Shown here one piece after another: positions 43,240 through 54,342 of a DNA stretch of 64,000 nt. The notes below the pieces were generated by a model. The model had not been told where the DNA came from. It made no database searches and saw only the letters and a list, made by a program, of their open reading frames with translations. The stretch is from Bedellia somnulentella. Lineage: Eukaryota > Arthropoda > Insecta > Lepidoptera > Bedelliidae. The stretch spans positions 10,292,001-10,356,000 of the forward strand of contig OY755187.1 of NCBI GenBank assembly GCA_963576735.1, written 5' to 3'. Position numbers and translations under genes: made by a program. Within the stretch, counting starts at the first letter, position 1, and every line of letters begins with the position of its first letter.

Positions 43240-43640
43240 GATATAATAATAATAATAAAAGCATTTATTTGTCTCTTTTACACACATGACATGAAATAAC
43301 GACAATGAATATTTACATAAGACAAAAAGGTTCGGAGCTCGGTCTATCCACAGCAAGTAGATAGCTTCGATTTTCAGCTCCGACCTACTATACACTAAAA
43401 AAAACTTAGATCTAACTTATAACTAGCACACATAAAATATGTGTGAAAACAAATTGTATAAACAAGTTAAATATTCATATCTAGAATATAGTATAACAAA
43501 AGCATAACAGCTAGCAAATATGAACAGTTTTACTATATTCTTAAACGGTATAAATCAAACGAATGAACATAATATACATATTTATAATAAGCAATTAAAA
43601 ATAAAATATGAAATGTGAAATATGAGGGAGAACTTCTATA
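43240..43640 (-). repeat. Probable LINE 3'-UTR relic
   Basis: (AAT)n-AAAAGCATTTATT at the low end looks like a LINE 3' tail in reverse. GTTCGGAGCTCGGTC and its partial inverse GATTTTCAGCTCCGACC lie inside. No coding part. Confidence 0.4.
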
Positions 43641-43660
43641 AATAGTATAATATTTATGTA

Positions 43661-44478
43661 CTAGTGGATCGTCCCAGCTTCGCACGGGTAGCGTTGTTTT
43701 TTTAAATATCTGAGGTTTCTTTCTTCAGTCACTGCTCAAGCATTGTGAAATTCAGCCCAATGTTTTCAATTTATTAAATTTACAGCACTCCCTAAACAGT
43801 GTAGTTTGGTGATTTTAAATGCGCTTTGATGAACGGTTCAGTATTTACGTTTAATAGCAAATTTTTAAATAAAACGCTATGAAGTATTTATAACAATCTA
43901 AAAAATAAATCATTACGTGATTTAGGATGCAACTACTCGCGCCATCTAGTATGTTATATGTAAATTAGTAAAGATTTGGTTTTGATCACGGGCGCGATGG
44001 CTTATTTTATGTATAATTTCGGTGTTTGTCTACCGATTTCTATGATTCTTTTTTTATTGAATAGGTAATAATGTTACCTTTTTTAAATTTGGGATGAGTG
44101 AGACGTTTACAAACGTAAGAGTAAACAAATATAATCAGAATGATCCGAACTGCTTAGCTATCAGGAATTACACGTGTTATTGTGAGTCAACCGTAAAAGA
44201 TAGACATAAACTGCTGAGGATTTTTTTTTAGATAATTTAATGAATAATATTTCCGTCACACATGATTTCTATGTAAGTTTAACCATTGAGGCTGCACACG
44301 CGACAGAAGCTTAAAAAATGGAGTAACTTCTCCCTTTTTCCCAAAATTACCCAAAATTCCCCTTTACTACTCTGCTGGAAAGTATACAAAAACCTGCGCA
44401 GGAGTATGAAGAATAATTGTACCAAGTTTCGTTAAAATCCGTCGAGTAGTTTTTGTTTCCATAAGGAACATACAAACC

Positions 44479-44544
<66 letters not shown>

Positions 44545-44663
44545 AATTTTACTGATTGCATTTTTGGCATCAGTATCGATCCCTAATCACCACCTGATGG
44601 TTATTTTGAAAATATATTTCATGTACAGAATTGACCTCTCTACAGATTTATTATAAGTATAGA
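43661..44663 (-). mobile_element. Non-autonomous Helitron with (CAGA)n tract
   Basis: The - strand starts TCTATACTTATAATAAATC and ends in a GC hairpin and CTAG (43664-43661). No recognisable helicase. Confidence 0.65.
44478..44542. repeat. (CAGA)n microsatellite
   Basis: About 16 units of CAGA near the 5' end (- strand) of the Helitron. It creates the spurious SVCL-repeat ORF on the - strand. Confidence 0.95.
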
Positions 44664-44700
44664 TATACATAAGTATGAAAAATTATATACATTCTGTGTA

Positions 44701-45996
44701 CTAAGTATCGGGAATTTGTCAATAAAACAAAAAATACAAATTATTCATCTAAATTTATTTTATCGCCTTCAAAGTAGGCCCCATCGCTTGCAATACAACA
44801 TCTCCACCGCTTCACCCAGTCTTCCATACATTTTTCATAGGCTATTTGCGGTATGGCCTTTAGCTCATTCAGCGAATTTTCTTTTATGGCTTCTATCGAC
44901 TCAAAACGTTTTCCTCGATGTGGTAATTTTAACTTGGGAAATAAAAAAAAGTCAGACGGAGCCACATCAGGTGAATACGGTGCTTGGTCGAGAACTTTTG
45001 TTGAATTTTTCGCTAAAAACTCTTTCACTATAATGGCTGTGTGTGATGGTGCATTATCATGGTGCAGCATCCATGAGTTGTGTTGCCACAAATGTGGACG
45101 TTTTCGGCGGATACTCTCACGCAAACGCTTCATGACGCCTAAATAATATTCTTTATTCACTGTTTCTCCCTCTGGAAGGAATTCGGAGTGAACCACACCA
45201 CGGTAGTAAAAAAAAACTGTCAGCATCACCTTGATTTTGGAGCGACTTTGCCGCGGTTTTTTGTGTTTCGGCTCGTTTTCGAGACGCCATTCTGAAGACT
45301 GTTGGCTTGTTTGCATGTCGTACTCATAAACCCATGTCTTGTCGCCAGTTATTATACGTTTCATAAAGGTCGGATCCGTAGAAGCTCGGGAAACCATGTC
45401 TTCAGCGACATGCTTTCGCTGCGCTTTTTGAACAAAATTGAGCTCTTTTGGAACTATTCGAGCGGCAACGCGTTTCATGCCTAAAATGTCAATGATAATG
45501 TTGTGGACGGACTTAAAAGATATGTTCACCTCACAAGCCAACTCTCTCGGACTCATACGTCGATTTTCGAGCACTAGCTTCTTGATTCTGTCGATGTTTT
45601 CTTTGGTCGTAGCGGTTGAAGGTCTACCAGAACGAGGCAAGTCTACTACTACTTCTCGGCCTTCTTTAAAAGCCTTATACCATTCATAAGCCCTTGTTTT
45701 TGATATACACGATTCGCCGTAGGTATTTCGCAACATTTTTAGTGATTCACCACATGAAATATCATTCGTAACACAAAATTTAAGGCACACACTTTGTTCA
45801 ACAATATTTTCCATTGTAAAAATCGCCGAGGACTCAAAACTATGACCAACAAAAAATTTAGTTTAAAACAAATTAAATGACAGATCCCGCTCAAATTTTG
45901 CGCGCTAAATTAGTACAGTGCTACCAACTTGCAGTAAAAAAATTTGAACGACCTCTTTTACGCGGGTCTTTTTATTGACATATTCCCGATACTTTT
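44701..45996 (-). mobile_element. Complete mariner transposon
   Basis: 1296 bp between TA dinucleotides (44699-44700 and 45997-45998). Terminal inverted repeats of about 28 bp: CTAAGTATCGGGAATTTGTC at the left, and on the - strand at the right AAAAGTATCGGGAATATGTC. The complementarity goes on outside (CTGTGTA/TACACAG), so the true edge could be a few bases further. Carries one intact transposase. Confidence 0.9.
44741..45814 (-). CDS. Mariner transposase, D,D34D, intact
   Basis: 357 codons, a little above the usual 345-350, no stop or frameshift. The N-terminal helix-turn-helix DNA-binding region includes SGRPSTATTKENIDRIKKLV. The catalytic triad is visible: Asp in RIITGDKTWVYEYD, Asp in WMLHHDNAPSH, and Asp in YSPDVAPSDFFLFPKLK, with 34 residues between the last two as in mariner. 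VPKEL replaces the WVPHEL box. It may still be active, or be recently arrived (inference). Confidence 0.95.
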   Translation of the reverse strand: MENIVEQSVCLKFCVTNDISCGESLKMLRNTYGESCISKTRAYEWYKAFKEGREVVVDLPRSGRPSTATTKENIDRIKKLVLENRRMSPRELACEVNISFKSVHNIIIDILGMKRVAARIVPKELNFVQKAQRKHVAEDMVSRASTDPTFMKRIITGDKTWVYEYDMQTSQQSSEWRLENEPKHKKPRQSRSKIKVMLTVFFYYRGVVHSEFLPEGETVNKEYYLGVMKRLRESIRRKRPHLWQHNSWMLHHDNAPSHTAIIVKEFLAKNSTKVLDQAPYSPDVAPSDFFLFPKLKLPHRGKRFESIEAIKENSLNELKAIPQIAYEKCMEDWVKRWRCCIASDGAYFEGDKINLDE

Positions 45997-46003
45997 TACA
46001 CAG

Positions 46004-46387
46004 AGAAGTATAATAATATATCAACTAATTAATAACCTCATACAAGAAAATACTTACATAAAGTGCGTAAAATATGATATGATACTTATTTGAGATATAC
46101 AGCAGAACTTAATGTAATTATTTATAATAAATAAAAGGAAGTGAAAAAACTAAAATAAAAAAAAATAGTGTATTAGGGAGAAACACAACTATACGTAATC
46201 CCTAATTCTTTTTTTATAATATAGCACGCGACTGTCAGTGAAACAGTCTCACCATATCAAAAAAACACTGTTTGGCCGGGCCGTTTTTCGTGCTTTGTTG
46301 GTGTATCTGTGGTATTTCCTTCATATGTATGATACATATTATATGATCGAAGGAAAATCATATTTAATAACTCTAGAAAACAACAAG
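46004..46387. other. Intergenic, no feature
   Basis: AT-rich; nothing recognised. Confidence 0.35.
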
Positions 46388-46632
46388 GCCAATAATACAT
46401 ACATACATACATATACTCACGCCATTAGTTCCCATTGGGGTAGGCAGAGACTATTGATCGCCACTTCGTACGATCCTGACAAACCTCTCTAGCTTCGTTT
46501 ACATCCATCAATCTTTTCATACATGCTCTTTTATTCTTCATACTTCGGACGCCAGCCTTTTTGAGCACACTCTCAATTTGGTCCAAGTGTGTTCTCCGTG
46601 GTCGTCCTCTACTAACATTACCATCCACACTA
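46388..46632 (-). repeat. LINE family B 3' end (best copy)
   Basis: On the - strand an open frame reads MDGNVSRGRPRRTHLDQIES, KAGVRSMKNKRACMKRLMDV and TKWRSIVSAYPNGN, the C-terminus of a LINE reverse transcriptase. It is followed at once by GGCGTGAGTATATGTATGTA and a TATG tail, the same end as family A. 5' truncated. Confidence 0.8.
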
Positions 46633-46639
46633 GCTCAGA

Positions 46640-47100
46640 TCCCTTTTACATATTTCTATCATACATCTAAGGAGTATTGGTCTGGTAATTTTTTAAGTCA
46701 ATTGAAATTTAATTTAAAGGAATAAATAATAAGTTGAATTTAAAGTCACAGGTAGATCTTTATAATTGACTGATTGAAACGCGGTAAAATAAGTAAGCAT
46801 AGCTTTATTTTCATAAATAAATTAATAGCTTAGAATACCTACGTATGGAGTACACAACTATTAGCAATTATTAATATTATTATACAAATTTTTATTAAAT
46901 CTAATGAGTATTACAAGTACTTTTTCTTTAGAATGTGATAGTTTTAGCACTATTATTATAACTAAAATATATCTATGTGACAAATCGTTACCCTTTTTAT
47001 ATTTAATAACATTACGATATATTTAATACTTTATTTATTGCATTAATCTAAATTAATAATAAATATTCTAATACTAATACTAACATTTCTATTATTATTC
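46640..47100. other. Intergenic, AT-rich, no feature
   Basis: No coding or repeat signal recognised before the poly(A) signal of the - strand metallothionein gene. Confidence 0.35.
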
Positions 47101-47103
47101 ATG

Positions 47104-47109
47104 TTTTAT
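47104..47109 (-). terminator. Candidate poly(A) signal of metallothionein A
   Basis: AATAAA on the - strand about 110 nt after the stop codon. Another overlaps the stop codon itself (GAAATAAAAAAT). Confidence 0.45.
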
Positions 47110-47217
47110 TATATTTAAGCATATAATTTCAAATATCTATTCCTAATCTTCTATGCAAGATTGTAGCTATTTAAATAATTATTACAAAAGTAGTTTCCAT
47201 ACTTTAAATAATATTTT

Positions 47218-47252
47218 TTATTTCTTTTCTCCCTTGCAGCATGGTTTGTCAC
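47218..47252 (-). CDS. Metallothionein A exon 3
   Basis: Acceptor TTTCATTTCAG on the - strand; Lys-rich end with a CC pair and stop TAA at 47220-47218. Confidence 0.8.
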
Positions 47253-50249
47253 CTGAAATGAAATGGCACTTAGTTATTGAATCAAAATTATAACCATTAA
47301 CTATGCCAACATTATTTAAATTCTGCAGAATACGTGATTGATGAATAATGTTGTAAGAACCAAAAACAATCTAACATTTTTTCTTTATCTGCTGTAACTG
47401 TAGCCTCCTCACGATGTTTTCCATAATAGTTAACACTTGATTAAAATACACATTCGATGTTGGCCCGACTCAGAATTTGAACTCCGTTTTCTTTTACCCC
47501 TTTTAGGGATTTATAGCAGTGAGTATATGTATGTATGTATGAGCAGATGGACTTTTCATTTATTCTCGCAAGCATTAGCCTATACAAAGCACAATTAATT
47601 CGTCAAAATCATCATCCCATAGAAGTTTATTAATGGACGCAGGCTTAATCCAAATATTTCTTAAGCCATCCATCCTATTATCCAGGCTAGTGGTTGGAGA
47701 CTCATAAAAAAACCATCATTTATGTCACGATATTCTCCCCCCTGAAATTCCTAAAATACATAGCTGAGAATTTCCAATTTTGGAGCTTTATAGCCGTGAG
47801 TATATGTAATGGTAAGATAAATATATCTATTTTATCTACATACCGGATGGCTTCCCATCCCCGCAGGCGCAGTTCGGGCCGCATGTGCAGTTGGCCCCAC
47901 ACGCCGCCTTGCCACCGCCACAACTATCTGAAAAAATACCACAGATTTACAATATAATAATGTTAACGACACGACAACTCAGTGGGAAGAACACCGCTTA
48001 CCCTGCAGATGACTAGTGCTCTAATCCCGGGTCAGGCCTTCACCAATTTGTCTTTTCTAAAGACATGTGTGCGGTTAATTTATCATAGCTGTTAACAGTG
48101 AGGGAAACATCGTGCGGAAACCCACATGGCTGAGTTTTACTAAGTCATGTGACAGTGTATTTGTACAAAAACGGCGATAGGCCTGCCCCCTATCACGTGA
48201 GTACACTGTCCAAGCAAAACGTGGGTAAACTGACCACCAGGTGACAATGTCACGTGATGTTCAAAAGTATTTGTGTCTCTGCCAACCCTGTCCGGGATAT
48301 TCAGTGTGAACGATTGAGTCTTTGTGATTTACTCGAATAAATTCAGACACTCTGGAATCAAGTGCTTCGTATATATTTTTTCTAACATATAAGTTACACT
48401 CAACGTTCACGCGCGTCATGTATTTCCGAAGGGATTGCTGAAGAATTAATATTTCTAAAATTCGCGTGTCGGGGCAGACTTATCGCCCCTTTGTAAAAAT
48501 ATACTGTCACGTGTTGTAGTACAATTCACATATATGGGTAACCACACATATGAGTTCAGGAGGCGTAACATCAGAGCTATTTTATGGTCACGATATTGGT
48601 TAGAATAAGATAATAGTATACGATACTAAGTAAGTGCGAAAGAGATGGCGGCTTTACATCACACGATATCTAGTTAAAACGTCGCTCGTACTAGTTATGC
48701 AGATAACACATTGGTGCAGAGCTGATTCTGGATTACAATTCTCGCCTGACTGAATCAGAAGCGAGCATTTCATAGTGGTATTCCCACTGAGCTATTAAGG
48801 CTGCTAGGTTGGTTATATCAAACTACAAGTCTTTCATACACAAAATCTATATCTGAACAGTGTAATAGAATTTGTCTTATTTTTTCAAAAGTTTCTGGTT
48901 TAATCTTTAAAAAAAATTGTAAAATAATATATTTATGGGATACATGCATATGGTCGCGGCTTTAAATGTCTAGAAGGGGTAGCCAGAGTTCTGATTGCAG
49001 TTTCAGAGGAATCTGGAATTTCTCATCCACTCTTGGAAATTCCGTGGGGAAAAGATTTTAAAACAAAGGTTTGTGGTGATTATCGCTATCAGCATCGCCC
49101 GAAAATCATTTAAAATGCTCTAAAACCCTTAGCCGCCCCTTACAACTACGGATAGAAATGCTGTAGTGCTATTCTAAGCCCAGACTACAAAACGAAGTTC
49201 CTCATTTCAATTGAATGATTTTTTGTATGTATGTTGCACGATTGCTCCGTTATAGTCAATCGACGTCTAAAATTGTTCTGTCCGGTTGGACATGCTTCCA
49301 AGCTGCTCCAATTTAATTTTTATCGGCTAAAAATATTTTTCAAACAAAATACATAACATAACATAAACGTTCACGCCGTTTATCCCCGAAGGGGTTGGCA
49401 GAGGTACCAATACGTCTGAACTCACATGGCAAGCGCCATCTAGTTTGCAGAGAAGGTACCCACGTTTTGCTTTAGACAATGTACTCACGTGATAGGGGGC
49501 AGGCCTATCGCCGTTTTGTACGATTACACTGTCACATGACTAAGTACATCTCAGCCATGTGGGTTTCCTCACGATGTTTTCCCTCACCGTTAACAACCAT
49601 GATAAATTAACCACACATATGACTTTAGGAAAGACAAATTGGTGTAGGCCCGACCCAGGATTGGAACTCACGCCCTTCTGTTTTCGGGCGGGTGTTCTAC
49701 CCACTGGACTATCATGTCGCTTACGCAAATGCATACGTAGATAACTCTGTTGTTAATCAAATTTTGTATGAAAAATTGGGTTTCTGTCAAATGGCTAATG
49801 ACGGTTCTTTTTCTGTTCCAAAATATATTACAGTCCAAAAAGCTAATAAAAAAACTAAAGTAATAGTTAGTTAACAAGTATGACGTGACGTTAAGTTTTT
49901 GCCGAATCGATAGACCATATGACTGCAATTTTGACACATTTTGTAAAGTCCTAACTGCGCAAAACCAAATAAAAGCCATATGGACTGATCAAGCAACAAC
50001 AAACAAATATATAACACGATGTAAATGATAAAATAAATTCAATTTAATGTTTGTATTGAAGACTACTAAGCAAAATAAAATTTCTGATAACTTAAGGTAC
50101 TTGCTTTTACTTAAAACGCCGGTTACACAAATCAATAAATAATATATTTTTTTCTCAACTATGTAATAAAATATCAGCTACAATAAATAAAAACTACAAA
50201 TACGTAAAATAAGTTACTTACCCTTACATCCTTCACAAGGGGGAGGCAT
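47218..50249 (-). CDS. Metallothionein-like gene A (three tiny exons, 48 aa)
   Basis: Join of 50222-50249, 47844-47927 and 47218-47252 on the - strand; 147 nt, 48 residues. Exon 1 (28 nt) reads MPPPCEGCK, exon 2 reads SCGGGKAACGANCTCGPNCA then CGDGKPS, and exon 3 (after a split Gly) DKPCCKGEKK and TAA. Introns are GT-AG (donors GTAAGT, GTATGT) and both phase 1. Ten cysteines in CxxC, CxC and CC arrangement, no aromatic residue: a metallothionein by composition. Expected role: binding Zn/Cu/Cd in the cytosol. Too short for ORF callers. The second intron contains several SINEs. Confidence 0.85.
47500..47541 (+). repeat. SINE-like family A tail fragment
   Basis: ACCCCTTTTAGGGATTTATAG then CAGTGAGTATATGTATGTATG. 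Confidence 0.5.
47690..47815 (+). repeat. SINE-like family A, degraded
   Basis: GTTGGAGACTCATAAAAAAACC to ATAGCCGTGAGTATATGTAA; it sits about 30 bp from exon 2 of metallothionein A. Confidence 0.55.
47844..47927 (-). CDS. Metallothionein A exon 2
   Basis: 84 nt, six cysteines (TGTGGG..TGCACATGC..TGCGCCTGC). GC-rich island in AT-rich DNA; the splice sites fit both neighbours. Confidence 0.85.
47962..48300 (+). repeat. tRNA-headed SINE family C, full length
   Basis: A-box-like CGACAACTCAGTGGGAAGAA and B-box-like region, then the body to CAACCCTGTCCGGGATATTC and AGTGTGAACG. In intron 1 of metallothionein A. Confidence 0.75.
48395..48552 (-). repeat. SINE family C fragment
   Basis: Reverse copy from CAACGTTCACGCGCG through TGTCGGGGCAGACTTATCGC to ACCACACATATG; internally deleted. 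Confidence 0.6.
48572..48698. mobile_element. Half copy of CTAGTACGAGCG foldback MITE
   Basis: AGAGCTATTTTATGGTCACG to GTCGCTCGTACTAG, one arm of the 30587 element in reverse. Confidence 0.7.
48948..49194 (-). repeat. SINE-like family A, full length, diverged
   Basis: Reverse copy from CATATGGTCGCGGCTTTAAA to TGCTATTCTAAGCCCAGACTA-type head; clearly older than others. Confidence 0.65.
49360..49735 (-). repeat. tRNA-headed SINE family C, full length with head
   Basis: Reverse copy. The - strand head reads GACATGATAGTCCAGTGGGT (A box region) and GAGTTCCAATCCTGGGTCGG (B box), with the body to GGCGTGAACGTTTATGTTATG. Best head-to-tail copy on this strand. Confidence 0.8.
50222..50249 (-). CDS. 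Metallothionein A exon 1
   Basis: ATG at 50249-50247 in context CACCATGC; nine codons plus one base, donor GTAAGT. Same length and phase as exon 1 of metallothionein B. Confidence 0.8.
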
Positions 50250-50326
50250 GGTGTTGGTGTATAAAAATACTGGAGCGAATGAAAAGTCTAGAAAGTTAAT
50301 GTTGGATAGCAATGGCGGCGGCCGGA

Positions 50327-50336
50327 TGCGCGCGCA
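50327..50336. promoter_or_regulatory. Overlapping metal-response-element cores
   Basis: TGCGCGCGCA contains the MRE core TGCRCNC on both strands, 78-87 bp upstream of the metallothionein A start codon, in a GC-rich stretch (50310-50345). MTF-1 binding is inferred. Confidence 0.5.
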
Positions 50337-50344
50337 ACCGCGGC

Positions 50345-50814
50345 CTACCACATTCTACCAACACTACCAAGACAGTAGAAGATCGTGGGTCAATAACTGA
50401 GGTACGTGGGGGAATCCGACTGATTGGTCTGTGAGCATGGGCTGGGAGCCAATGCGTGTTTCTAGACCATATTTATTTATAAGTCGCTTTAGTTTTATAC
50501 TGTTTTTGTAACCTATTCCTTAACCTGTGTTCTGATAGCTGGTCATTGTATTGCTAGATTATTCTCTCAAAAATAACTTTATCAATTAGCTTTTTGCATT
50601 CTGGCTGTACTGCCATACTGTCTCTAAGCTCTTACGATAAGAGCGTTTGGTACACGATTAGGAGGTCTCGGTTTTACTTCCTGCAGGCTATAAACTTACA
50701 AATTCAACGTAAGGGTTGGTATATTTATTAATTTTACCGAATTTTACGTGAATTTTGGTGACCTATTGTTTGTTTAGTTTGGGTTCGTATATGTACTAAT
50801 ATTAATTATATTTA
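50345..50814. other. Upstream region of metallothionein A, no other feature
   Basis: No TATA box was found at a suitable distance and no repeat was recognised. Confidence 0.35.
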
Positions 50815-51015
50815 TGTAAAATTTTTATCACCTGGTGTTTGTTTAGCGTGGACGATGCATTCACGTAATAGGAGTCAAGCCTAAATAACCTAACATGTGT
50901 TTATTAATGTTTACCCATGTACTCGCCGTTTACTACCGCAGTAAATTAAGCACACATATGATTTAGAAAAAAAGAAACATTAGTGAAAGCCAAACTCAGA
51001 ACATAACCTCGGATT
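50815..51015 (-). repeat. SINE family C fragment
   Basis: ATCACCTGGTGTTTG, CGTAATAGGAGTCAAGCC and TTAAGCACACATATGATTTAG; the order of the family C body in reverse. Confidence 0.55.
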
Positions 51016-51051
51016 TTGGCTTAGACACTGGCTGGCTGAACTAAAATAATT

Positions 51052-51155
51052 CGGTGGTTTGGAGGGCACGTAAAGTCATCACGGTCCCAACTAATATCAC
51101 ACTAGACCAGCCTAGTAAACTTTGGCCAAAACACCCTATCCACGACGATGATGTA
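51052..51155 (+). repeat. SINE family D fragment
   Basis: GGTTTGGAGGGCACGTAAAG and ACGGTCCCAACTAATATCAC match the family D body; decayed. Confidence 0.45.
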
Positions 51156-51589
51156 CTTAAAGATCGCATCCATCTAACATCAAGTAATCTAGAAGAAAAA
51201 TCTTAATGAATTGAAGTCAACCAACTCCCGCGCTATAATAAAAGGTCTGGGACCGTAAGTATAGCTAATGCAATGTAATGTAAGTACGATCAAAATGATC
51301 GCACTCGTAAACAAAAACAAGTCGTGCCGCGGGCGAGAGGGGCGGGTAAGACTGGTTTCATTCGTTTCCGTGTCTCATCGAGTAATCAAGCTCTTTTTGA
51401 AAAGAATAAAAAAAGCTGTACACTTATTTTTTTTTATTTAATAAAATAGGTAGATCAGTGGAATCTTGATAACTCAGTGCAGCTCTGTAGCTTCTGCACA
51501 GAAGATGTAATTTCATATATTCAGTCGGGTCTACTCGACTATCTTTTCTGAATCTTTATAATCTTATATTTATCTGAATATTTATTATG

Positions 51590-51765
51590 GTTTTTCGCGG
51601 TGAGGGGAACATAGTGATGAAACTCACATAGTTGAATTGGAATGAGCCATTTGATAGTGTATTCTCTGTCCTCTATCTGGGGATGCACTCTCCCAGCAAA
51701 ACGTGGGTACTCTGAACCCCGGGTCACAAAATTTTATTAGTACTTCTGTGACCCTTTCTGCGGTG
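51590..51765 (+). repeat. SINE family C fragment
   Basis: CGCGGTGAGGGGAACATAGT, CCAGCAAAACGTGGGTACTC and TTTTATTAGTACTTCTGTG. Confidence 0.55.
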
Positions 51766-52139
51766 ATCTGTAGCGAGTTTATAGTAATAAAAATTGGACC
51801 TATTTAGGGGCATACTCCTTATATACCCGAAAGAAAATATTTGTTGGCGACAGTTGAAGTACAACAGTGGCGATAGCCTTCCCCCTTTTTATTAATGGAT
51901 AGGTACTGAATGGAATGGATTATCAAGAGCTTTTTAGGAAAAGTGGTTTGAAATCGATCATCACCAATGCGTTATTTAACCATATTTTTCATCATTAATA
52001 TGTGTCTACAAGGCTGCCAGCAGGACAGAGAGGCGTCTTATATTTACTGGCATGCCTATATTGTTTAATGACATTAGTTAAAGTGTGTTTAAGAATGTTC
52101 GTGGTATAGTTTTCAAGCATATTTATTCGAGATACGTGC

Positions 52140-52376
52140 ACATATATACTCATGGCTATGCATTCCGAAAAGGGGTAACCAGAGCTTCAGAATTGGAGAT
52201 TCCTTAGTAACTTTTGGAAGTCAAGGGAGAAAGATATTGTAAAACAGATGTGGTTGGTGTTGGGACTTCAACCGCATCGCCCAATAATCCCATAAAATGC
52301 CCCAATATTCTAATCCGTTTCTTACGACACCCACAGGAAGAAATGGGTTAGTGCTGTTCTAAGCCCACACAGCATT
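52140..52376 (-). repeat. SINE-like family A, full length
   Basis: Reverse copy from ATATATACTCATGGCTATGC to GTTCTAAGCCCACACAGCA. Confidence 0.75.
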
Positions 52377-52734
52377 GTCAAGATATCTAAGTTAAATGGC
52401 CATGAGTATAGGTATGGTAGGTAGGTCAGAGTTTTCCGGTATGTTTTTGTAATGCTTGGAAGCAGAGCAGTAATATGCAGTAAAAAGTGGCGTGTTCAAG
52501 GTCGAGCGCACAGGGTCATCGCGCTGATGAAGTTCAGTGTCTTGGAGAAAACAGCCATTTGTGGTCATTATTATGGAAGCCATTTAGTAATGTACAACGA
52601 GTATTATTATGCGAATTTAGGATTGTATTTCAATGACTATATCTCTGTGTGAATTCTCAGGGTGAGGACAAAATGGATGGAAACACAGGTGGCTTAGTTT
52701 ACCCATATTATAATGTAAGATTATACGTACGTGT

Positions 52735-52835
52735 ATACTTTCATATACTCACGCTGTTAGTTCCCATTAGGGTAGAAAGAGACTATCGATCGCAACTTTG
52801 TACGATGCTGGCAAACCTCTCAAACTAAAATATGT
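52735..52835 (-). repeat. LINE family B 3'-end fragment
   Basis: CATATACTCACGCTGTTAGT, CCCATTAGGGTAGAAAGAGA and TACGATGCTGGCAAACCTCT. Confidence 0.65.
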
Positions 52836-53088
52836 GTCATAAGATTTTTTTTTTCTATCAAGGAGCGGTAATAACTAATGTGGTAGGAAAAGTATTAAAT
52901 CTATTTCTCAATATGTTTCGTGATGTCAGATCATAACCAAGGTGTGATTTATGTTATGGTCCGGTTAATTGCATTTCTAATTATCGCTATTGTTATCACT
53001 AATAACCACAGTCAGAAGAGAAAGCTTTTGTTCAGTTATTTCATTGCGCATTTTAACACAATTTATAAAATGAAAATATTATTTTTTC

Positions 53089-53339
53089 GCCGTGTAGTGT
53101 CGGCTGAGAATAACTCTACCCCATTTCTACCCGTGGGTGATCGTAAGACGCGACTAAGGTTATAGGGGCTTTTTTAAGTGATTTTTGGGCGATTTGGTTG
53201 GAGACCCGTTTCCAAAAACATTTATTAAAACTATCTTTTCCCCACTCAACATCCAAAAGTGGCTGAGGAATTTCTCATTCCAAAGCTCTGGCTACCCCGG
53301 TAAGGGATTTATAGCCGTGAGAATATGTATGTATGTATA
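53089..53339 (+). repeat. SINE-like family A, full length
   Basis: Head GCCGTGTAGTGTCGGCTGAG to GCCGTGAGAATATGTATG and a TATG tail. Confidence 0.85.
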
Positions 53340-53344
53340 TTTGG

Positions 53345-54330
53345 CACGTAAACACAAGTGCACTGCTCAAAGAATAATATGAAGGAGTTTTAGTGTGTTT
53401 CGCAACATCTAAAAAAAACACGGTCAAATTCGAGTAGGCTCGCATATTAATCGTTAACCACCCTTATATAATCAATTGAATTTACTAATTAATATAATGA
53501 TTCAAGTTTATGGCGCTTTGATCTCTTCCTTACACATTGAGTGTCACCACCTAGCCTAGAATTTTGCATCAGAGTTTCCTTTAAATAATTATTATATTCG
53601 GTTTTAGTATTTGTTGTTATAGCGATCTGTAATAATCTGTAAAAAATACAACTTTCTTGTTACCACGGGTTATAAGATACAGCCTGGTTAAAAAAATAAG
53701 TTTCAGTAATATAGGATCCCATTTTTAGATTTAGGTGCGAAACCCTTAAAATGGCAAAAAACATCCCAGCCCTATTAACTCTCGAGACGATGACATAAAC
53801 CGCGGGCTGATTACACAGGTCTGCAATGGTTTTCCCCTTTCAGTTTTGATGACTGATTTGGATAGATTTTGGGGCGCTGATTACAGGAAAAATATTTAAA
53901 AAATTCCATCACGTCAGGTTTTTTAGTTATTTAGCATCGTTTAATTTTTCCAAAATTACCTAGGCCTTCCTAGTTTTTAAATAATATTTTATTTAAATCG
54001 ATTCGAATTAAACAAAAAATGCACTGAATGCATTAGACACTAATTAATGAGTTCTAATAAATATAAAATTAGTTAAATAAAACTTAATTAACTAAGTGAC
54101 ATACCTTTATTATAAAAAAAAATAGGATTTTTGAGTCATTTGCTAAATACCTCGTTTCTAGTAGACTTAATGTTTTTTTTTTATAAAAATTCACTTAAAT
54201 CGTTAGAAAAGAGTTAATGAAGGTAGATGATATATTTTTTGTATAAATAGCAATATCATTTTTTCTACAAATCAGTACTTCTGTGCAATTCATAACGCTC
54301 ACTTGAAAAATGTCATCGCGAAAGTGTAAG
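53345..54330. other. Intergenic AT-rich, no feature
   Basis: No recognised repeat. It could be the front of the element carrying the following ORF. Confidence 0.3.
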
Positions 54331-54342
54331 AGTTAAGTGGGG

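Noticed and set aside
44367..44570. ORF with SVCL repeats, - strand
   Set aside because: Translation of the (CAGA)n microsatellite.
44853..45689. + strand ORFs of 60-97 codons
   Set aside because: Antisense shadows of the mariner transposase.
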